Shown: piece after piece, positions 9,886 through 17,500 of the stretch | Layout: each line of letters opens with the position of its first letter | Numbering within the stretch: position 1 is the first letter of the stretch | Assembly: GCA_009844885.1 (NCBI GenBank) | Contig: VYAQ01000044.1 | Coordinates: 1-64,000 of the forward strand | DNA length: 64,000 nucleotides | Direction: 5' to 3' | Source of the DNA: Gemmatimonadota bacterium | GTDB taxonomy: Bacteria > Gemmatimonadota > Gemmatimonadetes > Longimicrobiales > Gaopeijiaceae | Notes under the pieces: model-generated | Database searches by the model: none | What the model saw: the letters and a program-made list of their open reading frames with translations, nothing else | What the model was told of the DNA's origin: nothing | Program-made: the position numbers and the translations under genes

Positions 9886-10365
9886 CTACCCGGCCTCTCC
9901 CTCGAGCCGGGCCACACGCCGGTTCATGATGTTCTCCTCCGACCCGTCGATCTCCTCCTGCACGATGGCGTGTACCTCGAAATCGTCTCCCACGATTCCG
10001 GTGGTGACGGTGCCGGGCGTCAGGGTGATCGAATTGGCGTAGATGAAGCGCCCCAGATCGGTGCGCTGGGATGCCTGGAAGTGAACGATCGACGGATCGA
10101 CGCGGATCCTGGGGGACAGGATGATCCTCGCCACCCGCACGTTGGACTTGAAGATCTCCCACACCAGCCAGGGCACGTACGTGACGGCGCGCCAGGCCAG
10201 ATGTACGGGCAGGGACTCGCGGTCCAGGACGCCCATGCGCGCCACCACGAAGACCGCAATGGAGCAGGTCACCACGCCGAAGAACAGGAAGAGCCCGGTG
10301 AAGTGCCACGACAGAACGAGCCAGAGGGCGAAGAGGATCGCCCAGAGCCACGGTGCGCGGTTCAA
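9886..10365 (-). CDS. mrpE: Mrp antiporter subunit E
   Basis: LAWRAVTYVPWLVWEIFKSNVRVARIIL...YANSITLTPGTVT (MnhE). Confidence 0.9.
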   Translation of the reverse strand: MNRAPWLWAILFALWLVLSWHFTGLFLFFGVVTCSIAVFVVARMGVLDRESLPVHLAWRAVTYVPWLVWEIFKSNVRVARIILSPRIRVDPSIVHFQASQRTDLGRFIYANSITLTPGTVTTGIVGDDFEVHAIVQEEIDGSEENIMNRRVARLEGEAG

Positions 10366-10417
10366 GTCATCGATCTCCCGGCTGTCGGCTGCGTGGTCGC
10401 AAACACCGCGGGCGAAT

Positions 10418-10954
10418 CTACCAGTTGGACTGCGCTCCGTCCACTATTTCCTGCACGAGCAGCTCGATTGCTTCCGTCCTGCCGTTCTCTTCCGTCTCGC
10501 TGGCGTCCAGGTACTGCCCCACCACCCTGAGCCGGGTGTTGTCCCAAAGGATCGTGTAGGCCTCGCGATCGAGCACCTCGACACGCACGACCAGGACGAC
10601 CTCGCGCTGCAGCACCTGTACGCTCTCGGTCTCCTGGCCCCGGCGATAGAGCGGGGCGGTCAGCTCATAGCTGAGAATGCTCCCGCTCACGACCGCGTCG
10701 GCAGCCCCCTCGCCCGCGGGATTGAGGCCCAGGGCGCGTGGCAACTGGCGCAGCAGCGCTTCATGGATCTCCTGCCCGAGTTCGAAACGGGCGGTTTCGT
10801 TTTCGAAGGGCAGGATGGCGATGGTCCGAATGTGCTCAGGGAAGCCGGCGCCCGCGATGAAGGAGTAGTTACAGCCGGCCCCCGAGAGAAGCAGGATCGC
10901 GGCGGCTGCCGCGGAGGCCCGGATTCCAGATGTCGGACGGAAACGAATCCACAT
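10418..10954 (-). CDS. LptE-like LPS-assembly lipoprotein
   Basis: Lipobox LLSGAGC; NYSFIAGAGFPEHIRTIAILPFENET...LGQEIHEALLRQLP typical of LptE/DUF-type family. Confidence 0.7.
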   Translation of the reverse strand: MWIRFRPTSGIRASAAAAAILLLSGAGCNYSFIAGAGFPEHIRTIAILPFENETARFELGQEIHEALLRQLPRALGLNPAGEGAADAVVSGSILSYELTAPLYRRGQETESVQVLQREVVLVVRVEVLDREAYTILWDNTRLRVVGQYLDASETEENGRTEAIELLVQEIVDGAQSNW

Positions 10955-11624
10955 GTTCGAAGGTCTCCAGTCGCAGCCTGAGTTCACGGTAGTCCCGAAG
11001 GTTACGGTAGGTCGCTTCCGCGGGGTAGGCCGACCCGGGTCCGGGTTCGGAGGCGACCACGCGCTGCACGACCGCGCCTCCGTCCAGGACCATCGCATCG
11101 GCCACCGCGTGGCCGCGCAGGCGGAAGCGGACGCGATCCCCCACGGGAAGTCGATACCCCAACTCGATGCTGCCGTTGTCTTCGCGGCCGGCGACCAGCG
11201 TCGCGCCATCGCCGGGCCGGAACACCCCCAGCGCGGCCCAGAACAGGGCCGGCGGCGGCACGAGCTCGCTCGGGAGTTCGGCCGGAATCCGCAGTTCGTC
11301 GCCCACAAGCGCCGCGATGGCCGCAACTTCCCCGTTGTCGAAAAAGAGGTCCAGGCGAGCTTTGTCGGGTGGTTCGATACGGGCCACGCCCATGCCTTCG
11401 CTCCGGAAGTCGGGCTCCTGTGCCCTCCAGGCGAAGACCAGGCGAGCCGCCGTGGTGATCCGCGTCGTCCGTTCGGCCCTGACCGCCTCGGCTGCGACGG
11501 CCGCTGGCGGCTCCGGGAGTTGCATTGACGGGTCGGCACCGGGCACCGTCGCGCACGCGGACGCCAGGGCGAGGCCAACGCTCACTACCGCTCCATTCGG
11601 TCTCTTCGTACTTTCGGCGGTCAT
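10869..11624 (-). CDS. Hypothetical lipoprotein, DUF4292-like
   Basis: Signal/lipobox ASAC; conserved-looking reading frame upstream of LptE-like gene. Confidence 0.55.
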   Translation of the reverse strand: MTAESTKRPNGAVVSVGLALASACATVPGADPSMQLPEPPAAVAAEAVRAERTTRITTAARLVFAWRAQEPDFRSEGMGVARIEPPDKARLDLFFDNGEVAAIAALVGDELRIPAELPSELVPPPALFWAALGVFRPGDGATLVAGREDNGSIELGYRLPVGDRVRFRLRGHAVADAMVLDGGAVVQRVVASEPGPGSAYPAEATYRNLRDYRELRLRLETFEHVDSFPSDIWNPGLRGSRRDPASLGGRL

Positions 11625-12363
11625 GCCCTCCAAACCCGTCTTCCTGGTATCCGACATCCACCTCGGCGCCGTTTCGCAGGAGACCGAGGAAGCTTTTCGT
11701 CGATGGCTCCTGCATGTAAAGGAAGCGGGGAGCTTCCTGATCATCAACGGGGACCTCTTCGATTTCTGGTTCGAGTATCGCAGGGTCATCCTGGCCGAAC
11801 ACGTGCGGGTACTTGCGCTCCTGGCGGACCTCGCCGATGCCGGCGTGCGGGTGTTGGCGATGGGTGGCAACCACGACTGGTGGGGCGGCGACTTCCTGAG
11901 GGACCGCATCGGCATCGAGTTCCGACAGGACCCGGTTCGGCTCGAGATCGGGAAGGCGTCGCTGCTGGTGGCCCACGGCGACGGCCTGGGCTCGGGCGAT
12001 CTGGGCTACCGGATCCTCCGCCTGGTCCTTCGCAGCCGCCTGACGCGCTGGCTGTTCCGCTGGTTGCACCCGGATCTGGGCATCCCCATCGCGGACCGGT
12101 TCTCGGGGACGCGGCACCAACTCGGGTCGCCGGATGCGCGGCCGGACGACGGAAGGGCGAGGTTCCTGGAGAATTGGGCGGCGGAGCAACTCGAGCGCAA
12201 CGCCGCGATCGACATCGTGGCCCTCGGCCATGCGCACCAGCCCGTGGTACGCGAGGTCGCACCGGGACGGTTCTACGTCAACACGGGGGACTGGGTCGTG
12301 CACCGCTCATACGTGACGATCGGACCCTCCGGAAAGCCCGAAATGCACGAATGGGAGGGCTAG
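11623..12363 (+). CDS. lpxH: UDP-2,3-diacylglucosamine diphosphatase-like metallophosphoesterase
   Basis: FLVSDIHLGAV...INGDLFDFWFEYR...MGGNHDWWGG...VAHGDGLG...LGHAHQPVV metallophosphoesterase motifs. Confidence 0.82.
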   Translation: MPSKPVFLVSDIHLGAVSQETEEAFRRWLLHVKEAGSFLIINGDLFDFWFEYRRVILAEHVRVLALLADLADAGVRVLAMGGNHDWWGGDFLRDRIGIEFRQDPVRLEIGKASLLVAHGDGLGSGDLGYRILRLVLRSRLTRWLFRWLHPDLGIPIADRFSGTRHQLGSPDARPDDGRARFLENWAAEQLERNAAIDIVALGHAHQPVVREVAPGRFYVNTGDWVVHRSYVTIGPSGKPEMHEWEG

Positions 12364-12443
12364 CCGGACGTCGCCGCTTTCCCCGGCACAGCGGGACAAC
12401 GTGACGGGACAGGCGGCGGCGCGGGGGGTTCCCTGCAGCCCGC

Positions 12444-13100
12444 TCATCCAACAGGGATTCGAACCGCAACCTCGAAACCCCCTCCGACGGGGTTGCCCTC
12501 GATCGTCAGCGGCTCGGGAAAATCCTGGAGGTGGGTGGACACAAAGGCATCGACTCCGGAAAGCAGGAGCGTGAAGATCGCAACCGCAAACCAGTCCTCA
12601 CGCTGCTCTTCACGGGCGTCGACAAGTCCCCGAAAGCGCGCCACTTGCTCGTTTTCGCCCAGCAGGGTCTCGATTTCCATGGGATCGGTCACGCCGTCCA
12701 CCATGAGCTGGGCCGTGACGCGCTCCTCCCAGACACGGGCCTGTTCGCGCGCGACGCCCAGCCGGCGCGCCGTCTTGTAGAGCATCCAGCCCGCGAGGGA
12801 CTCGGCCCCGAAGTAGAATGCGCCGCGCGTGAGCGATCCCGAAGCGGCATGACCCCACCCGGGGATGAGCGACCCGCGCAGGAACGCCCCGGAGGGACTG
12901 ATGCCGCCCGCCACGGCGTCCAGCACAGCCAGCGAGTCGGCCACCTGCGTGGTGTCCGCGGCCGCAGCTCCCCCCTCCTGGCCCACGAGGCGGCCGGGCA
13001 CGATCGCCGATATGCACAATAGCATTGCGCATGCGCAAAACCGTTGCACATGAATGCCGGGCATCCGCCGACGGCGGCTCCGCTCTTCTCTATCGATCAT
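12444..13100 (-). CDS. DUF5683-like membrane protein
   Basis: SGAFLRGSLIPGWGHAASGSLTRGAFYFGAESLAGWML. Confidence 0.55.
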   Translation of the reverse strand: MIDREERSRRRRMPGIHVQRFCACAMLLCISAIVPGRLVGQEGGAAAADTTQVADSLAVLDAVAGGISPSGAFLRGSLIPGWGHAASGSLTRGAFYFGAESLAGWMLYKTARRLGVAREQARVWEERVTAQLMVDGVTDPMEIETLLGENEQVARFRGLVDAREEQREDWFAVAIFTLLLSGVDAFVSTHLQDFPEPLTIEGNPVGGGFEVAVRIPVG

Positions 13101-14058
13101 TGGACACCAGTACGGGAAATGCGCCCGGAATCACCTCCACCCGGAGCTCCGGGGCAGGCTCCGGAGCCAGTTCACCATCGAGTTCGAACCACATCGGCTC
13201 CCCGCCGGGATCGCGAATGACCGCGCGCTCCAGCCGCCGCATGGTCACCAGCGGAGACCCTGCGTGCGTACCCCGCATCACCTTCGGCACAAGCCGCAGG
13301 ATCGGCACGAGGCCGCCGGCGGCGACGTGACAGAGGTCAAGTTGCCCATCCAACGCGTGCGCGTCCGGATTGATCATGAAGCCGCCCCCGATTGAAGGTC
13401 CCACCGTAATAACGGATAGAGTCGTCCTGCCGCGAATGTGTTGCTCGCGGGGTCCCGCCGCCGGCTCCGGACCCGCCGCCGGCTCGCCCGCCCTCACCTC
13501 GATGTGCACGGCCTGCGGACGAAACCGCGCCAGCGCGTGCAGGAAGGACGCCAGGTATTGCGGAAGCCCGGGCAGACGCGAGTAGAGCGTCCGGCACCGC
13601 AGCACCTCCACGTCCACGCCTACACCGAGGAGGTTGACGAAGACGCGCTCTCCGCCCTCCCAGCGCACCCTGCCGACATCGAAGCGCTTGACCGCGCCCT
13701 CCTGCAGGAGTCTGGGGAGTTCCTTCACCCCCCGCCGCGGCGAGACCATCCGATAGAAGTCGTTACCCGTGCCCACCGGGCTGATCGCAACCGCAGGCAT
13801 GCGGTCGGCGCCGCTGCCCAGCAGCCCGCCAGCGACCTCGTGGACCGTGCCGTCGCCGCCGACCACGACCATGCGGTCGATCCCTTCCAGCGCCGCCTGG
13901 GCCGCGAGCCGCGAGGCGTGTCCGGGCGCCTCGGTGTATCGGGCGTCGCACGGCCAACCCTGGCCGTCCAGCTCCCCGAGCAGCGCCTCCGCGGCTTTCA
14001 TTCCGCGACCGCTCGAGGCGGCCGGGTTCACGATGACACGGAGCGGCGCGGTGGACAT
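13090..14058 (-). CDS. Diacylglycerol kinase family lipid kinase
   Basis: VIVNPAASSGRG...VVVGGDGTVHEVAGGLL...ISPVGTGNDFYR (DAGK catalytic domain). Confidence 0.9.
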   Translation of the reverse strand: MSTAPLRVIVNPAASSGRGMKAAEALLGELDGQGWPCDARYTEAPGHASRLAAQAALEGIDRMVVVGGDGTVHEVAGGLLGSGADRMPAVAISPVGTGNDFYRMVSPRRGVKELPRLLQEGAVKRFDVGRVRWEGGERVFVNLLGVGVDVEVLRCRTLYSRLPGLPQYLASFLHALARFRPQAVHIEVRAGEPAAGPEPAAGPREQHIRGRTTLSVITVGPSIGGGFMINPDAHALDGQLDLCHVAAGGLVPILRLVPKVMRGTHAGSPLVTMRRLERAVIRDPGGEPMWFELDGELAPEPAPELRVEVIPGAFPVLVSNDR

Positions 14059-14076
14059 GGTGGAAGATAAGTCAAG

Positions 14077-14093
14077 GGTGGCGGGGGCGTGTG
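14077..14093 (+). repeat. attL-type 17-bp direct repeat
   Basis: ggtggcgggggcgtgtg, identical to 24735-24751. Confidence 0.9.
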
Positions 14094-14254
14094 TCCCTCT
14101 TTCTGGTGTTTCTGGCGGTTTCAGTGTGTCTCGTAACGTTCGGTGATGGCTGGCGTTAGGTCCGTTCTGCTGTCCCTTGCGGTTTCCGGTTGTTTCACCC
14201 ATTTTCAGACAGAAAGTGATAACGACAGGGATAACTGCAACAAGAGCGACCCCG

Positions 14255-15421
14255 ATGAAGCGCCCGCGAATCCTGAACGCATCCTTCGTTCGGACCGTGA
14301 CACGGCCGGGCCGGTACGGCGATGGCCGGGGGGGACACGGGCTGTCCATGCTGGTGAAGCCCATGTCCAACGGCCGACTGTCGAAGTCTTGGGCTCAAAG
14401 GCTACGGATCAACGGGAAGCCCGTCAACATCGGGCTTGGAGCGTTTCCTGTCGTCACGCTCGCCGAGGCGCGCCAGAAGGCGCTCGACAATCGACGGACG
14501 GTTGCCCAGGGGGGTGATCCCCGCGGGGGCGGCATGCCCACCTTCGCCCAGGCCACCGAGAAGGTGATCGCGCTGCACGCCAAGGGCTGGAAGGGACACG
14601 TCAGCGAACGCCAGTGGCGAAACTCGCTCGCGACCTATGCCTTCCCGCACATCGGCCGGAAGCGGGTAGACAAGATCATGACTGCCGACGTGATGCGCGT
14701 CCTGCTGGCTGACGACCTCTGGAACACGAAGCGCGAGACCGCGAGGCGCGTCCGCCAGCGGATCGGCGCTGTGATGAAGTGGGCCGTCGCTCAAGGCTAC
14801 CGGGAGGACAACCCGGCAGGTGACGCAATCGGCGCGGCGCTCCCCAGGAACGGCAACCGGAAGGAACACTTCCGGTCCCTTCCCCATTCCGAGGTTGCCG
14901 AGGCGCTGGCGAAGGTGCGCGGGTCGGGTGCGTGGATCGGGACGAAGCTCGCAATCGAGTTTCTGGTCCTCACGGCAACCCGGCCGGGCGAGACACGGTT
15001 GGCGACGTGGGACGAAATCGATCTCGACGCGGCGACTTGGACGATCCCGCCGGACCGCATGAAGGCTGGGCGAGCACACCGGGTGCCGCTGTCACGGCGG
15101 GCGCTCGAAGTGCTCACCGAGGCGCTGGAGATTCGGAACGATACCGACCTGCTGTTCCCTTCGGTCACGGGCAAGGCGGCGGCCAACGTGACCTATACGA
15201 AGCTGCTTCGCGAGTTGGAGATCCCGGCGGTGTCGCACGGCTTCCGGTCCAGCTTCCGTGTCTGGTGCGGAGACACGGGTGTTGACCGCGAGGTGGCCGA
15301 GCGGGCGCTGGCGCATACCGTCCGAAACCCGGTTGAAGCCGCATACAACCGGGGTACGCTGTTCGAGCGGCGGCGGGAAGTCATGCGAGCCTGGGGCCGG
15401 TACATCGCGCCGATAGGGTGA
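14255..15421 (+). CDS. int: P4-type tyrosine recombinase/integrase with DUF4102-type arm-binding domain
   Basis: SKSWAQRLRINGKPVNIGLGAFPVVTLAEARQKA arm domain; TATRPGETRLATWDEID, HGFRSSFRVW (HxxR) and AYNRG catalytic motifs. Confidence 0.93.
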   Translation: MKRPRILNASFVRTVTRPGRYGDGRGGHGLSMLVKPMSNGRLSKSWAQRLRINGKPVNIGLGAFPVVTLAEARQKALDNRRTVAQGGDPRGGGMPTFAQATEKVIALHAKGWKGHVSERQWRNSLATYAFPHIGRKRVDKIMTADVMRVLLADDLWNTKRETARRVRQRIGAVMKWAVAQGYREDNPAGDAIGAALPRNGNRKEHFRSLPHSEVAEALAKVRGSGAWIGTKLAIEFLVLTATRPGETRLATWDEIDLDAATWTIPPDRMKAGRAHRVPLSRRALEVLTEALEIRNDTDLLFPSVTGKAAANVTYTKLLRELEIPAVSHGFRSSFRVWCGDTGVDREVAERALAHTVRNPVEAAYNRGTLFERRREVMRAWGRYIAPIG

Positions 15422-15541
15422 ACGGCGGAGGCGTTGGGGGGAGTTACGTCACCTCGAAGGGGCGGTTTCGGCTTCGCCGCCACTCGACGGAGTGTAAAGC
15501 AAACCTTACTCCATGTCGCCTTTACTTGACCTGCGTAGGGG

Positions 15542-15579
15542 GTGTTTTTTGGCCAACCTCAAAAAACACGCGTGTTTTT
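15542..15579. promoter_or_regulatory. Overlapping inverted repeats between int and alpA
   Basis: gtgtttttt (15542-15550) pairs with aaaaaacac (15561-15569); the latter also forms perfect 18-bp palindrome AAAAACACGCGTGTTTTT (15562-15579). Confidence 0.7.
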
Positions 15580-15685
15580 GTAAAACATTGAAAAATATGG
15601 TACTTGCAGAAACTTGACTCGTGACCTTGCCGGTCGTTTCCTTCCTGTTGCGTGCGACAACAACCCGCAATGTTCGGGGGGGACA

Positions 15686-15871
15686 ATGGCAGACAGAATC
15701 TTGCGCCCGCGGGCGGTTTGCGACCGGCTCAGCATCTCGCGAACGACACTCTGGAGAAAGCAGAAGGACGGCGACTTTCCACCTGCCCTGCGGCTTGGTC
15801 CAAACAGTATCGGCTGGAGGGAGTCCACCATCCAGGAATGGCTCGACTCGCGGTCCGAGGCGGCGGCGTGA
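15686..15871 (+). CDS. alpA: AlpA-family helix-turn-helix regulator/excisionase
   Basis: MADRILRPRAVCDRLSISRTTLWRKQKDGDFPPALRLGPNSIGWRESTIQEWL. Confidence 0.9.
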   Translation: MADRILRPRAVCDRLSISRTTLWRKQKDGDFPPALRLGPNSIGWRESTIQEWLDSRSEAAA

Positions 15872-16755
15872 AGACGGTTTACGGTACTAGTACCGCAAAA
15901 TCGTTCGATCCGTCCAGAAAGCGGTGGCCGAACTCCTGGCTGGAGGCATTGGACGACCACTTGCTGGACCTCTTGGCCGAGGACTGGCCGCAATCCATCC
16001 GCCACTGCTTCTACCGGATGACCGACCCGCGCTTGCCCGTCTACGTTCCCAAGACGGAGCACGGATACCGGCGTATCCAACGCCGCCTGACGCTACTCAG
16101 GCGTGCGGGGCGCTTGTCGTACTCTCGGCTCGTTGACACTACCCGGGCGGGCCATCACGTGCCCACCTACGGGGGCGCTGGCGACTTCCTGGAGCGCGTG
16201 GCCGGGCTCTATCGGCACAACCTCTGGGAGAACGCCGACACTCACGTGGAAGTCTGGTGTGAGTCCGCGTCCATCGCGGGGGTACTCCGCGGCACTTGCC
16301 AGGAACTGGCCGTGTCCCTCTACCCGACCCGCGGCTTCTCCTCGCTGACGCTGGCCTATGAGGCCGCTGAGGAGATCAACGAAGCGGGGCGGGTGCGTGC
16401 TGTCGTGCTCTACGTGGGCGACTACGACCCGGCCGGGGTGCTGATCGACCAGGCGGTTGAGATGGAGTTGCAGGGGCATCTGCACGTCCCGCTTGAGATG
16501 CGGCGGCTGGCAATCAACGAGAACCAGATTACCGAGTACGACCTTCCGGCGAAACCGAGGAAGGAAAGCGAGCGCAGACGTCCAGACGTGAAGGAGACCG
16601 TTGAGGCCGAAGCCATGCCCGCGGGTATCCTTCGCCGCATGGTGCGGAACGCAGTCGAGGAGTACCTACCCGCCAACGCGCTGTTGGCCGCGAAGGAAGC
16701 CGAGGCGTCCGAACGGGCGGTACTGAGGGCAATAGCAGGAGAGTTAGCAGCGTGA
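15868..16755 (+). CDS. TOPRIM-fold (Spo11/TopoVI-A-like) protein of unknown function
   Basis: GTG start overlapping alpA stop; SIRHCFYRMTDPRLPVYVPKTEHGYRRIQRRL...VEVWCESASIAGVL...VLYVGDYDPAGVLID (E...DxD TOPRIM-like motifs). Confidence 0.65.
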   Translation: MKTVYGTSTAKSFDPSRKRWPNSWLEALDDHLLDLLAEDWPQSIRHCFYRMTDPRLPVYVPKTEHGYRRIQRRLTLLRRAGRLSYSRLVDTTRAGHHVPTYGGAGDFLERVAGLYRHNLWENADTHVEVWCESASIAGVLRGTCQELAVSLYPTRGFSSLTLAYEAAEEINEAGRVRAVVLYVGDYDPAGVLIDQAVEMELQGHLHVPLEMRRLAINENQITEYDLPAKPRKESERRRPDVKETVEAEAMPAGILRRMVRNAVEEYLPANALLAAKEAEASERAVLRAIAGELAA

Positions 16756-17042
16756 ACTTGGAGGATGCCATCGACTAGCTCTCGCCACCATACGGAGTCC
16801 GGTTAGGGTCGTGCTGCGATAGTTGGCCGGGCGCTTGCAATGAAGGCTGCCACCAATCAACGGGCCGCACGGGCAGTGGGGGGAACCCCTCCAGGCAGCC
16901 ACCGACGCCGAAGTGCTGAACGGGGAGGGTGTCCGGACACTGGTGACCGGGCTTTGCAGCAAGCCGATCCGCAAATGCCAGTGAAGGCGGGATCGGTACC
17001 CCGACAGCGACCGGGCGGCTCCGGCCGAGGGACAGCGTTGTC

Positions 17043-17104
17043 GAAGGGGTAGAGGCCGAACCCGAGGGTTGACTCACCCTCGGGGGGTCCACCTTTACCC
17101 CTTC
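17043..17104 (+). other. Nested stem-loop upstream of terL
   Basis: Outer arms gaaggggtagagg/cctttaccccttc (13 bp incl. one G-U) and inner arms cccgagggt/accctcggg (9 bp, loop tgactc). Confidence 0.7.
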
Positions 17105-17138
17105 ACTCCCAGGCTCACCAACCGAGGGAGTTGGCGGA

Positions 17139-17172
17139 GCACTACCAATAGGTATGCACTACCAATAGGTAT
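17139..17172 (+). repeat. Perfect 17-bp tandem duplication, operator-like
   Basis: gcactaccaataggtat x2; each unit contains inverted repeat TACC-AATA-GGTA. Confidence 0.85.
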
Positions 17173-17217
17173 CTTCAGTCTCAAGCCAAGCCGTACGAAC
17201 TCGACTCCGGGAGGAGA

Positions 17218-17436
17218 ATGAACACCGTGGAAGCGATCGACGCAGGACACAAAATGGCCGATGTGCTACTCGAATGGCGGCCGGATATTCGCGAGAGTTA
17301 CGAGGACGCAGCCAGTGCGATCATGCACACCATGGAGCGCTACTCAATCGAAAGCGAGGGTGCAAGCGAGGGCGGAATGCAGGCGCTGTTCAGCGCGCTG
17401 GAACGCAAGATGAAGGAAAGGTGGATGTCATTCTGA
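17218..17436 (+). CDS. Small hypothetical satellite protein (72 aa)
   Basis: ATG preceded by strong RBS gggaggaga; MNTVEAIDAGHKMADVLLEWRPDIRESYEDAASAIMHTMERY. Confidence 0.65.
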   Translation: MNTVEAIDAGHKMADVLLEWRPDIRESYEDAASAIMHTMERYSIESEGASEGGMQALFSALERKMKERWMSF

Positions 17437-17500
17437 ATCCCGATGGCACCGCCGACGGCCGAACGGGGGCCGTGGAGCGTTGGGGGTAGGCACGAAATCC

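Noticed and set aside
16775-17092. 105-aa minus-strand ORF in the satellite intergenic region
   Set aside because: No RBS or family signal; runs through the strong stem-loop; not supported as a CDS
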